Below, piece after piece: positions 7,362 to 15,572 of a DNA stretch of 64,000 nucleotides. Position 1 is the stretch's first letter. Every line of letters begins with the position of its first letter. The position numbers and the translations under genes were made by a program. Source of the DNA: JAVVHE01 sp032249695 (GTDB lineage: Bacteria; Pseudomonadota; Alphaproteobacteria; Sphingomonadales; Sphingomonadaceae). The DNA is taken from the NCBI GenBank assembly GCA_032249695.1, contig JAVVHE010000009.1, positions 42,462-106,461 of the forward strand, given 5' to 3'. The notes below the pieces were generated by a model that was not told the origin of the DNA, did not search any database, and worked only from the letters and a program-made list of their open reading frames with translations.

Positions 7362-9076
7362 TTCGCGCGTGCAGCGGCCGGCTTGCCCGCGCCCGAAGGG
7401 GGAGCCGGATGGCGCCGCATCAGCCACCACTGCTGCGCGATGCCCAGCACGTTGTTCGTGAACCAGTAGAGCTGCAGCCCCGCCGCGAACGGCGCCATGA
7501 TGAAGGTGTAGACCACCGGCATGAAGCTGAAGATTTTCTGCTGCATCGGATCGGGCGCGGGCGGGTTGAGCTTGATCTGCAGGAACGATGTCAGCCCGAC
7601 GAGGATCGGCAGCACGCCGATGGCGATCGCATGTGGCGGCGTGAAAGGCAGCAAGCCGAACAGGTTGACTGGCGTCACCGGATCCGGCGCCGACAGATCC
7701 CGGATCCACAGAGCGAACGGGGCGTGGCGCATCTCGATCGAGATGCTGAACGCCTTGTAGAGCGCGAAGAAGATCGGCAGCTGAAGCAGGATCGGCAGGC
7801 AGCCGCTGACGGGGTTGACCTTCTCCTTTTGGTAGAACTCCATCATCGCCTTCTGCAGGCCTTCCTGATCGCCCTTGTGGCGCTCTTGGATGTCCTTCAG
7901 CTTGGGCGCGAGTACACGCATCTTGTTCATCGACTGATATTGCTTGTTCGCGATCGGGAACAGCGCCAGCCGTACCAAGAAGGTGAGAGCGATGATCGCC
8001 AGCCCGTAATTGCCGAGCGCCCGGAACAGCCAGCTCAAGAGCTCGAACAGCGGCTTGGCGATGACCTTGAACCAGCCCCAGTCATTGGCAAGATCGAACA
8101 GCGGGATGTTAAGCTGCGACTTGTATCGATCGAGCAGGTCGACTTCCTTCGCTCCCGCGAACAGGCGGAAGGTTTGCGTCGCCTGCATCCCCGGCCCGAC
8201 CATCACCGGCGGGCGTGTCAGGTCCGCCTGAAAACGCGCGGGCGCAGAGAAGCGGATTGCAGCGTCCGATTGGCCGTCGGGGATCAATGCAGTCAGCCAA
8301 TACTGGTCGCTGAAGCCCAGCCAGCCGGGCGCGCCGCTCAGCACTTTCTTCTGGCCGTCGCTGGACCGAATGTCCTTCCAGCTATCCGCGAAATGCTTGC
8401 CGTCCCACGCTCCGACCGGGCCGGTATGGCCCTCGGACGGCTCCTTCTCCGGGTCGGTGCGCGTGATGAGCGCGTATGGTTGAGCAGCGATCGGTGCGGC
8501 GCCTCGGTTTGCGACGCGCGCGGTCGCGGTCACCATATACCCGTCGTCGATCGCAAAGGTCAGTTCGTAGCGCGCGCCGCCGGCCGCCTCGGTCGCGAGC
8601 GTCACCGGCTTGCCCGGAGCGAGCACATCGCCCGAGGCAACCGTCCAGCGCGCGTCCGGCCCTGGCGCGCCCGCGCCCGCGAAGCCGAAGCTCGCCAGAT
8701 ACTCGCCCGGCGTTCCGGCTGGCGACAGTAGGTGGATCGGCTGCGCGCCGGGCTTGATCGTCTCTCGGTAATTTTTCAGCACCAGATCGTCGATGCGTGC
8801 GCCGACGAGGTTGATCGATCCCTCGACGCGCGGCGTGCGGATCGGCACGCGCGGCGTCTCGGCGAGCACGGCGGCGCGGTCGCGCAGGGCTGCGGGCGCG
8901 GGCGCCAGGCCCGGCGAGGCGGGCGTGTAGGGCTGGGTGCCCGGTCCGGCCGAGCCCTTGGCTCCAGCAACCGGCGGCGGCGGCGTCGGGAACAGCCGCT
9001 GGCTGAGGAAGCTCCAGCCGAAGATGACGGCCGCGGAGAGCACGAGCGCCAGAAGAAGGTTGCGGTTGTTCTGCAA
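7358..9076 (-). CDS. yidC: Membrane protein insertase YidC
   Basis: The Oxa1/YidC insertase that helps proteins enter the inner membrane, alone or with SecYEG. There is an N-terminal membrane anchor (NLLLALVLSAAVIFGWSFL), a large periplasmic domain to about residue 330, and the conserved five-helix core with the hydrophilic-groove region near the C-terminus. I place the start at the TTG at 9076 (product begins MQNNRNLLLA, as in the family) because GAAGG lies 7 bases upstream; another TTG at 9103 would add nine residues and overlap yidD. Length (~570 residues) fits Gram-negative YidC. Confidence 0.96.
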   Translation of the reverse strand: MQNNRNLLLALVLSAAVIFGWSFLSQRLFPTPPPPVAGAKGSAGPGTQPYTPASPGLAPAPAALRDRAAVLAETPRVPIRTPRVEGSINLVGARIDDLVLKNYRETIKPGAQPIHLLSPAGTPGEYLASFGFAGAGAPGPDARWTVASGDVLAPGKPVTLATEAAGGARYELTFAIDDGYMVTATARVANRGAAPIAAQPYALITRTDPEKEPSEGHTGPVGAWDGKHFADSWKDIRSSDGQKKVLSGAPGWLGFSDQYWLTALIPDGQSDAAIRFSAPARFQADLTRPPVMVGPGMQATQTFRLFAGAKEVDLLDRYKSQLNIPLFDLANDWGWFKVIAKPLFELLSWLFRALGNYGLAIIALTFLVRLALFPIANKQYQSMNKMRVLAPKLKDIQERHKGDQEGLQKAMMEFYQKEKVNPVSGCLPILLQLPIFFALYKAFSISIEMRHAPFALWIRDLSAPDPVTPVNLFGLLPFTPPHAIAIGVLPILVGLTSFLQIKLNPPAPDPMQQKIFSFMPVVYTFIMAPFAAGLQLYWFTNNVLGIAQQWWLMRRHPAPPSGAGKPAAARAK

Positions 9077-9086
9077 GGGTTGGCCT

Positions 9087-9311
9087 TCAGGGAACGGGAT
9101 CAAAGCCGGTCCCGCCCCAAGGGTGGCACCGTGCGATCCGCCTCAGTCCCAGCCAGCCGCCGCGGGCGAGGCCATGAACGCGGATCGCCTCGGCCATATA
9201 GGCCGAACATGATGGATGGTAACGGCAGGTCGGCCCCATCAGCGCCGACGGTCCGATCTGCCAGAGCTTGATGAGCGCCTGGAACGGCGCCTCCGCGACG
9301 CGGCGGATCAT
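9087..9311 (-). CDS. yidD: Membrane protein insertion efficiency factor YidD
   Basis: A 74-residue protein with the family signature of three clustered cysteines and aromatic residues (CRYHPSCSAYMAEAIRVHG) followed by GWLGLRRIARCHPWGGTGFDPVP. YidD assists YidC-dependent insertion. Its ATG overlaps the rnpA stop by four bases (ATGA), and yidC follows within about ten bases, so translation is probably coupled through the whole block. Confidence 0.95.
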   Translation of the reverse strand: MIRRVAEAPFQALIKLWQIGPSALMGPTCRYHPSCSAYMAEAIRVHGLARGGWLGLRRIARCHPWGGTGFDPVP

Positions 9312-9640
9312 GCCGACAGCCGGGCGAGCGCGCGTGCGAGGTCGCTGCGCAGCTGCGCGAAATTACGCGTTAGGCCCGCGGCCCGGCCGATCAGCACATG
9401 ATCGGCGCCTGGGAGACCGCGACCCTTCAACGTCTCGTGCGCGAGTGCGCGCAGGCGGCGCTTCAGCCGGTTGCGCACCACCGCCCCGCCGATCTTCTTT
9501 GTGACGGTGAAGCCCACGCGCATCGCCGGGTCACCATCGCCGCGGCGCCGCGCGAGCAGCACGAAGCCCGCCGTCGCCACCCTCCCGCCAGCGTTGGCCG
9601 CGAGGAAATCGGCACGCTTCTGCAGCCGCCGCAGCGGCAC
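9308..9640 (-). CDS. rnpA: Ribonuclease P protein component
   Basis: A basic 110-residue protein that binds the RNase P RNA during tRNA 5' maturation. The start is placed at a GTG giving VPLRRLQKRADFLAA; the RLQKRADF segment is typical for alphaproteobacterial RnpA. The RNR motif is seen in VTKKIGGAVVRNRLKRRLR. A longer in-frame reading to 9739 would overlap rpmH and is rejected. The gene sits directly behind rpmH, as in nearly all bacteria. Confidence 0.94.
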   Translation of the reverse strand: MPLRRLQKRADFLAANAGGRVATAGFVLLARRRGDGDPAMRVGFTVTKKIGGAVVRNRLKRRLRALAHETLKGRGLPGADHVLIGRAAGLTRNFAQLRSDLARALARLSA

Positions 9641-9650
9641 GCGCCAGCCC

Positions 9651-9785
9651 TTAGGCCGAGAGACGCTTGCGGCCGCGCGCGCGGCGAGCGGCAAGCACCT
9701 TGCGGCCGCCGGGCGTCGACATGCGACTCCGAAAGCCATGGCGGCGTTTGCGAACCAGACGGCTCGGCTGATAAGTCCTCTTCAT
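9651..9785 (-). CDS. rpmH: Ribosomal protein bL34
   Basis: A 44-residue, very basic ribosomal protein read from ATG at 9785 to TAA at 9651. It begins MKRTYQPSRLVRKRRHGFR and contains the invariant STPGGRKVLAARRARGRKRL segment. It is too short for most ORF calls. It leads the minus-strand block rpmH-rnpA-yidD-yidC-engB, and its promoter should lie in the ~90 bases to the right, which separate it from the divergent TVP38-type gene. Confidence 0.97.
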   Translation of the reverse strand: MKRTYQPSRLVRKRRHGFRSRMSTPGGRKVLAARRARGRKRLSA

Positions 9786-9876
9786 GTCCGTCCTTTGCGT
9801 GTCCCGCTCGGCGGGCGAAACAAGAGAGGCCGCGCCCGTTGTCGGACCGGCCCCTCACAGCCGCGCGAACTAGACG

Positions 9877-10614
9877 ATGGCGCCCGCGCCGTCAACGCAG
9901 CGCGTGCCGCGCTGGCTGCCGCTGGCGATCGTGCTGGCAATGTTCACCGCATTCGTCGCGGCGGGCGGGCTCGATCAGGCCCGCGCCGAGCGGGTGGTCG
10001 CGCTGTATCACGATCTGCAGGATCAAACCGCGCGGCATCCCGTGCTCGCGGTCGCGGCCTTCATTGGCATCTATGCGGTGCTCGCCGGGATGGTGCTGTT
10101 CCCCGCGGCCTTCGTCGTGACGCTCGCGGGCGGCCTGCTGTTCGGGACCGAGATCGGCGCGGCGGCGAGCGTGCTGGGGGTGACGATCGGCGGCACGGTC
10201 AGCTTCACCGTCGTGCGAACTGCGATGGCCGACCGGCTGCACCGCTGGCTTGGCGCGCGCGGCGAGCGCTTCCGTGCGGCGCTGGAACGCGATGGGTTCT
10301 GGTATCTCTTGCTGCTGCGCGCGTCGCCGATCCCGTTCTGGCTGGTGACGCTCGCCGCTGCAGCGGCGGGCTTCCGCGCGCGGCCCTTCCTCTTCGCAAC
10401 GCTGTTCGGGGTGGTGCCGCCCTGCCTTGTCTGGGCAAATGTCGGGGCGGGGCTGGCGCGCGCGATCGACGAGGGCGGGCAGCCGACGCTCGCGACGCTC
10501 GCCAGCCCAGACGTGCTCTACCCACTCTATGCGCTGACGGCGTTCGGCGCGGTGTCGATCATGGTGCGCTACACGGTGCAGCGCCGCGCGCGGCGGGCGG
10601 CGGCGGCCGAGTGA
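9877..10614 (+). CDS. TVP38/TMEM64 (VTT domain) membrane protein
   Basis: A 245-residue integral membrane protein of the VTT/DedA superfamily. A signal-anchor helix (LPLAIVLAMFTAFVAAGG) is followed by about four more hydrophobic stretches. The family core is seen as AFVVTLAGGLLFGTEIGAAASVLGVTIGG and later LLLRASPIPFWLVTLAAAAAG, including the conserved R and P. These proteins are thought to move or scramble lipids, but the substrate here is unknown. Its stop codon lies inside a 33-base tandem duplication described separately. Confidence 0.88.
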   Translation: MAPAPSTQRVPRWLPLAIVLAMFTAFVAAGGLDQARAERVVALYHDLQDQTARHPVLAVAAFIGIYAVLAGMVLFPAAFVVTLAGGLLFGTEIGAAASVLGVTIGGTVSFTVVRTAMADRLHRWLGARGERFRAALERDGFWYLLLLRASPIPFWLVTLAAAAAGFRARPFLFATLFGVVPPCLVWANVGAGLARAIDEGGQPTLATLASPDVLYPLYALTAFGAVSIMVRYTVQRRARRAAAAE

Positions 10615-10656
10615 CGGCGCGTTCGGCGTGCGGCGGCGGCCGAGCGACGGCGCGTT
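10591..10656. repeat. 33-bp tandem duplication across the TVP38-type stop codon
   Basis: Bases 10591-10623 and 10624-10656 match at 31 of 33 positions. The first copy contains the TGA stop of the upstream gene; the second has CGA at the same place. This is a local tandem duplication of the gene's 3' end and downstream sequence, with one change that removes the duplicated stop. Confidence 0.85.
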
Positions 10657-10715
10657 AGCCCAACTTTACCGGGCGTTAGGCCCGACGCGCGGGCAGGCTT
10701 AGGAACGCGGCGCTC

Positions 10716-12224
10716 ATGGTCGCCCACGTCGCAACCGTCGCCTATCTCGGCATGGAGGCGCGCCCCGTCGACGTGCAGGTGCAGATCGCTGGCGGCAACC
10801 CGGCGTTCTCGGTCGTCGGGCTGGGCGACAAGGCGGTCAGTGAATCGCGCGACCGGGTGCGCAGCGCGCTCGCATCGCTGGGGCTGGCGCTGCCGCCAAA
10901 GCGCATCACGGTCAACCTGAGCCCAGCGGACCTGCCCAAGGAGGGGTCGCACTACGACCTGCCGATCGCGCTCGGCCTGCTCGCGGCGCTGGGCATCGTC
11001 GATCAGGAGGTGCTGGGCGCCTATGTCGTGGTCGGAGAGCTTGGCCTCGACAGCACGATCGCGCCCGTTCCCGGCGTGCTGCTCGCAGCGCTTCACGCCG
11101 CCGAGCGCGAGCGCGGGCTGATCTGCCCCGACTCGCAGGGCGGGGAAGCGGCTTGGGCGGGGGCGATCGACGTGGTGGCAGCGCCCGCGCTCGTGCCGCT
11201 GCTCAATCATCTCAAAGGCACGCAGCAGCTGCCCGTGCCGACCCGATCGGTCGCCGACGGGCGTGCCGACGGTCCCGACCTCGCCGAGGTGAAGGGGCAG
11301 GAGGCTGCCAAGCGCGCGCTGGAGATCGCGGCGGCCGGCGGGCACAATCTGCTGATGGTCGGCCCGCCCGGCGCGGGGAAATCGATGCTCGCGAAGACGC
11401 TGCCGGGCATCCTCCCAGATCTCGGCCCGCGCGAGGCGCTGGAGGTGTCGATGGTCGCCTCGATGGCTGGCAAGCTCGACGGCGGCCGCCTGATCCGCGC
11501 GCGGCCGTTCCGCGATCCGCATCATTCGGCGTCGATGCCCGCGCTGGTCGGCGGCGGTGCCAAGGCCAAGCCGGGCGAGGTTAGCCTCGCGCATCTGGGC
11601 GTGCTGTTCCTTGACGAGCTGGCCGAGTTCAACCGCGTCGTGCTGGATGCGCTGCGCCAGCCTCTGGAAACGGGCGAGGTCACCGTCGCTCGCGCGGCGG
11701 CGCACATGACCTACCCGGCGCGCGTGCAGCTGATCGCTGCGATGAACCCCTGCCGCTGTGGCTGGCTTTCCGACCCCGCCCGCGCCTGCAGCCGCGCGCC
11801 GCGCTGCGCGGGCGACTATCAGAGCCGCCTCTCCGGCCCGCTCCTCGACCGCATCGACCTGCATCTGGAGGTGGAGCCCGTCGCCGCATCCGACCTCGCC
11901 CGCGCACCCTCCGGCGAGCCGTCCGCCGCGGTGCGCGCGCGGGTCATAGCGGCGCGCGCGGTGCAGGCGCGCCGCTATGAAGGCGTCGGCGGCCGCACCA
12001 ATGCCGAGGCCGACGGCCGCCTGCTGGAGCATGTCGCAGCGCCCGACGAGCCGGGGCGGAAGCTGCTGGTCGACGCCGCCGAGAAATTGCGCCTGTCCGC
12101 GCGCAGCTATCACCGCACGCTGAAGGTTGCCCGCACGCTCGCCGACCTCGTCGGCGCGGAGAGGGTGACGCGCGTCCACATCGCCGAGGCGCTGAGCTAC
12201 CGGCGGCGCGAGCCGGTCAACTAG
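10716..12224 (+). CDS. comM: YifB family Mg-chelatase-like AAA ATPase (ComM)
   Basis: A 502-residue AAA+ protein. The N-terminal ~170 residues form the ChlI-like (Lon-type S5) domain (DVQVQIAGGNPAFSVVGLGDKAVSES, VNLSPADLPKEGSHYDLPIALG). The central Mg-chelatase AAA domain has Walker A GPPGAGKS and Walker B VLFLDELAEF, and the C-terminal helical domain has SARSYHRTLKVARTLADL. In ComM-type proteins this hexameric helicase promotes branch migration during natural transformation. comEC lies about 30 kb away in the same window. A cysteine-bearing loop (PCRCGWLSDPARACSRAPRC) is typical of the family. Confidence 0.95.
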   Translation: MVAHVATVAYLGMEARPVDVQVQIAGGNPAFSVVGLGDKAVSESRDRVRSALASLGLALPPKRITVNLSPADLPKEGSHYDLPIALGLLAALGIVDQEVLGAYVVVGELGLDSTIAPVPGVLLAALHAAERERGLICPDSQGGEAAWAGAIDVVAAPALVPLLNHLKGTQQLPVPTRSVADGRADGPDLAEVKGQEAAKRALEIAAAGGHNLLMVGPPGAGKSMLAKTLPGILPDLGPREALEVSMVASMAGKLDGGRLIRARPFRDPHHSASMPALVGGGAKAKPGEVSLAHLGVLFLDELAEFNRVVLDALRQPLETGEVTVARAAAHMTYPARVQLIAAMNPCRCGWLSDPARACSRAPRCAGDYQSRLSGPLLDRIDLHLEVEPVAASDLARAPSGEPSAAVRARVIAARAVQARRYEGVGGRTNAEADGRLLEHVAAPDEPGRKLLVDAAEKLRLSARSYHRTLKVARTLADLVGAERVTRVHIAEALSYRRREPVN

Positions 12225-12274
12225 GAGCGCGGTTGCCTCCGCCACACCGCGCCCGCTACAGCGCGGGCATGCGT

Positions 12275-12349
12275 GGGCGGTTAGCTCAGCGGTAGAGCGG
12301 CTCGTTTACACCGAGCGGGTCGGAGGTTCGATCCCTTCACCGCCCACCA
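12275..12349 (+). tRNA. tRNA-Val (anticodon TAC)
   Basis: A full cloverleaf of 75 bases including an encoded CCA. The acceptor stem is GGGCGGT with ACCGCCC, the D arm begins AGCTCAGCGGTAGAGC, the anticodon stem CTCG/CGAG holds the loop TTTACAC with TAC at positions 34-36, and the T arm contains GGTTCGATCC. It is placed between comM and alaS on the same strand. Confidence 0.96.
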
Positions 12350-12385
12350 CTCCGCCCGCTTCCGCTGCAGCGCAGCGCGGTTTAC

Positions 12386-15163
12386 ATGGGTGGCGTGATC
12401 TCATCGAACGACATCCGCCGCTCATTCCTTGAGCATTTCGCCGCCCACGGCCACACCGTTGTGCCGTCGGCGCCGCTGGTGCCGCTGGGCGACCCCAGCC
12501 TCATGTTCGTGAACGCTGGCATGGTGCCGTTCAAGAACGTGTTCACCGGGCTGGAGAGCCGTCCCTACAGTACCGCGGCCAGCAGCCAGAAATGCGTGCG
12601 CGCCGGCGGCAAGCATAACGACCTTGATAACGTTGGCTATACCGCACGACATCTGACGTTCTTAGAGATGCTGGGTAATTTCAGCTTTGGCGACTATTTC
12701 AAGGAACAGGCGATCACGCTGGCGTGGGACCTGGTGACACGCGGGTGGGGGCTACCCAAGGATCGCCTCAGCGTCACCGTCTATCACACAGACGATCAGG
12801 CTTGGGCCTTGTGGAAGCGTATCGCGGGCCTGCCCGACGAGCGGATCATCCGTATCGCTACCAAGGATAATTTCTGGGCGATGGGCGCCGACGGTCCATG
12901 CGGCCCCTGCAGCGAGATTTTCTACGATTATGGTCCGGGCGTCGCCGGTGGTCCGCCGGGATCGCCCGATGAGGACGGCGACCGCTTCGTCGAGATCTGG
13001 AACCTCGTCTTCATGCAGTATCTGCAGCAAGCCGACCAGATCGTCGGCGACCTGCCTAGGCCCTCGATCGACACCGGCATGGGGCTGGAGCGTGCCGCGG
13101 CGGTGTTGCAGGGCGTGCAGAGCGTATTTGATACCGACATCTTCCGGCTGCTGACAGACCAGTCCGTCGCGCTCACCGGCCGCGCGGTGCACAGTGGGGC
13201 GGCGGCCAGCCACCGCGTCATCGCCGACCACCTGCGCTCCTCGGCGATGCTGATCGCCGACGGCGTGCTGCCGTCGAACGAGGGGCGTGGCTATGTGCTG
13301 CGGCGGATCATGCGCCGCGCAATGCGCCATGCGCAGCTGCTGGGCGCCAGGGAGCCGCTGATGTGGCGACTTGTCCCCGCGCTCAGCGGCGCGATGGGGA
13401 GCGCCTACCCCGATCTCGTCCGCGCGCAGCCGCTGATCGAGGAAACGTTGAAGCTGGAGGAGACGCGCTTCCGCCAGACGCTCGATCGCGGGCTGAAGCT
13501 GCTGGACGAAGCGACTGCGGGGCTGACGGCGGGCGACACGCTGCCCGGCGCGGTCGCGTTCAAGCTCTATGACACCTACGGTTTCCCCTATGACCTGACC
13601 GAGGACGCGCTCCGCGGGCAGGGGCTCCGCGTCGATCGCGCCGGATTCGATGTGGCGATGGCCGAGCAGAAGCGTGCGGCCCGGGCCGCGTGGACCGGCA
13701 GCGGCGACTCCAAGGACGCAGCGATCTGGTTCGATCTCGTCGACCGAACCGGCGCGACCGAGTTCGTTGGTTACACCGCCGACCATGCGACTGCCCGGGT
13801 CGTCGCGCTCGTCACGGACGGCCGCGAGGTGGCTGCCGCGACGGGAGAGGTGACGGTGCTGGTCAACCAGACGCCGTTCTACGCCGAGAGCGGCGGGCAG
13901 GTGGGCGATGCCGGCGTAATTCTGGGCGACCGCTTCCGCGCTGAGGTGACCGATACCACGAAGGCGCTCGGCCGCCTGTTCCTGCACCACGCGCGCGTGG
14001 AGGGGGAGGTGCGCGTCGGCGACGAGGTGCGGCTGGAGATCGACACCGCGCGCCGCGCGGCTGTCCGCGCGAACCACAGCGCCACTCACCTGCTGCACGC
14101 GGCGCTGCGCCATCGGCTGGGCGGCCATGTGACGCAGAAAGGGTCGCTCGTCGCGCCCGATCGGCTGCGCTTCGATTTCAGCCATCCGCGCGCGCTGAGC
14201 GCCGATGACCTCGCCGCGGTCGAGGCCGAAGTGAACCGGCATATCCGCGACAACGACATGGTAACGACGCGCCTGATGACGCCCGATCAGGCGATCGCTG
14301 AGGGAGCGATGGCGCTGTTCGGCGAGAAATATGGTGACGAGGTGCGGGTCCTGTCGATGGGGCGCGCGAGCCGTGGCCCCGGCCGCGACGGAGGGATGCT
14401 GGCCACGTCCGGGGCGCCCGGTGAGAGTGCCGGACCGGCTGTCGGCCTCACCGCCGCGGCGGGCGGCGGCTCTCAGTCAGATGGTGAAGCCGGCGCTTGG
14501 TCCGTCGAGCTTTGCGGCGGCACGCACGTGCGCGCGCTGGGCGACATCGCGCTGTTCAAGATCGTGAGCGAAACGGCCGTGTCGGCGGGCGTGCGGCGCA
14601 TCGAGGCGCTGACCGGCGAGGCTGCACGCCGCTGGCTGCTCGCGCGCGATGCGGCGCTGTCGGCTGCGGCCGCCGAGTTGCGCACACGCCCAGAGGACGT
14701 GCCCGCGCGCGTGGCGGCGCTCGTTGACACCGCCCGACGGCTGGAGCGCGAGCTTGCCGAGGCGAGGCGCGCGCTGGCGCTTGGCGGCGGGGCTGCTGGA
14801 GACAACGGCCCGGCCCCGGAAGCGATTGCAGGCACCGCTTTCCTTGGGCAGGTCGTCGAAGGTCTCGATCCCAAGGCGCTGCGCGGCGTGATCGACGACG
14901 CCAAGAAGCGGCTCGGTTCGGGCGTCGCAGCGGTCGTTGCCGTAAACGATGGCCGCGCGAGCATCGCGGTTGGCATCACCGATGACCTCGCCGGGCGGCT
15001 CTCGGCGGTCGATCTGGTGCGCGCGGGCGTCGCGGCGCTTGGCGGGCAGGGCGGCGGCGGGCGGCCCGACATGGCGCAGGGCGGCGGACCTGATGGCGCT
15101 AAGGCCGCCGACGCGATCGCGTCGGTGCGCCAGGCGCTCGCTGCATCGGCGGTGGCTGCCTAA
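12386..15163 (+). CDS. alaS: Alanyl-tRNA synthetase
   Basis: Charges tRNA-Ala with alanine and clears mischarged Ser/Gly in its editing domain. The class II catalytic domain starts at SSNDIRRSFLEHFAAHGHT. The editing-site motif HSATHLLH is near residue 565 and the partner CGGTH motif is at C710. A DHHA1-type C-terminal domain follows. The 925 residues exceed the usual ~875, mainly through a Gly/Ser/Ala-rich insert between about residues 660 and 705, just before SVELCGGTH. A GTG four codons in is an alternative start, which would remove MGG. Confidence 0.96.
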   Translation: MGGVISSNDIRRSFLEHFAAHGHTVVPSAPLVPLGDPSLMFVNAGMVPFKNVFTGLESRPYSTAASSQKCVRAGGKHNDLDNVGYTARHLTFLEMLGNFSFGDYFKEQAITLAWDLVTRGWGLPKDRLSVTVYHTDDQAWALWKRIAGLPDERIIRIATKDNFWAMGADGPCGPCSEIFYDYGPGVAGGPPGSPDEDGDRFVEIWNLVFMQYLQQADQIVGDLPRPSIDTGMGLERAAAVLQGVQSVFDTDIFRLLTDQSVALTGRAVHSGAAASHRVIADHLRSSAMLIADGVLPSNEGRGYVLRRIMRRAMRHAQLLGAREPLMWRLVPALSGAMGSAYPDLVRAQPLIEETLKLEETRFRQTLDRGLKLLDEATAGLTAGDTLPGAVAFKLYDTYGFPYDLTEDALRGQGLRVDRAGFDVAMAEQKRAARAAWTGSGDSKDAAIWFDLVDRTGATEFVGYTADHATARVVALVTDGREVAAATGEVTVLVNQTPFYAESGGQVGDAGVILGDRFRAEVTDTTKALGRLFLHHARVEGEVRVGDEVRLEIDTARRAAVRANHSATHLLHAALRHRLGGHVTQKGSLVAPDRLRFDFSHPRALSADDLAAVEAEVNRHIRDNDMVTTRLMTPDQAIAEGAMALFGEKYGDEVRVLSMGRASRGPGRDGGMLATSGAPGESAGPAVGLTAAAGGGSQSDGEAGAWSVELCGGTHVRALGDIALFKIVSETAVSAGVRRIEALTGEAARRWLLARDAALSAAAAELRTRPEDVPARVAALVDTARRLERELAEARRALALGGGAAGDNGPAPEAIAGTAFLGQVVEGLDPKALRGVIDDAKKRLGSGVAAVVAVNDGRASIAVGITDDLAGRLSAVDLVRAGVAALGGQGGGGRPDMAQGGGPDGAKAADAIASVRQALAASAVAA

Positions 15164-15173
15164 GGAGCCTGCG

Positions 15174-15356
15174 ATGAAGTTCGGTGCCCGCAGCCTGTTC
15201 GAAGGCACCGTCGCCGAGGTCGCTCCGGGCGTGGTCGACGCGACCGTCATGGTGGAGATCGACGGCGGCAACGTCGTCACCTCGTCGATCACCAATGAGG
15301 CGGTCGCCGAGCGGGCGCCGAAGCAGGGCGGCCGCGTGACCGCGGTCATCAAGTGA
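15174..15356 (+). CDS. Mop-type molybdopterin/molybdate-binding (TOBE) small protein, possibly truncated
   Basis: A 60-residue protein resembling the Mop/TOBE molybdate-binding family, which stores or carries molybdate as a small oligomer. The family pattern is clear: SARxLFEGTVxEVxxGxVxAxVxVEIxGGNxVTSSIT, then a Gly-containing turn and VTAVIK. Homologues normally continue with about six more residues of the type ASDVMIG. Here TGA comes right after VIK, and the codons beyond it still read SDVLIGKLPALAM before TAG at 15396-15398. A good ribosome site (AAGGAG) precedes the ATG, 10 bases after alaS. Confidence 0.8.
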   Translation: MKFGARSLFEGTVAEVAPGVVDATVMVEIDGGNVVTSSITNEAVAERAPKQGGRVTAVIK

Positions 15357-15572
15357 AGCGACGTGCTGATCGGCAAGTTGCCCGCCCTTGCGATGTAGGA
15401 TGTCCGCGCCGAGATTGCGCGCCCGGCTGGGCGCGTTGGACGCGCGCGCTCCTTCGTCTTCGTGTTGTTCACCGTGTCGCAGTCGATGGTCTTCCGATCC
15501 TTGCGACGTTTGTGACCTCTGCGACGATCGCGACCTTTGTAAGGTTGTTACCAGAGCCGGAGGAGCAGCGCG

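Noticed and set aside
15480..15545. Short quasi-repeats of the GCGAC-TTTGT type before the HerA-like gene
   Set aside because: Copies are too short and imperfect to be a CRISPR array or a defined repeat; no regular spacers.
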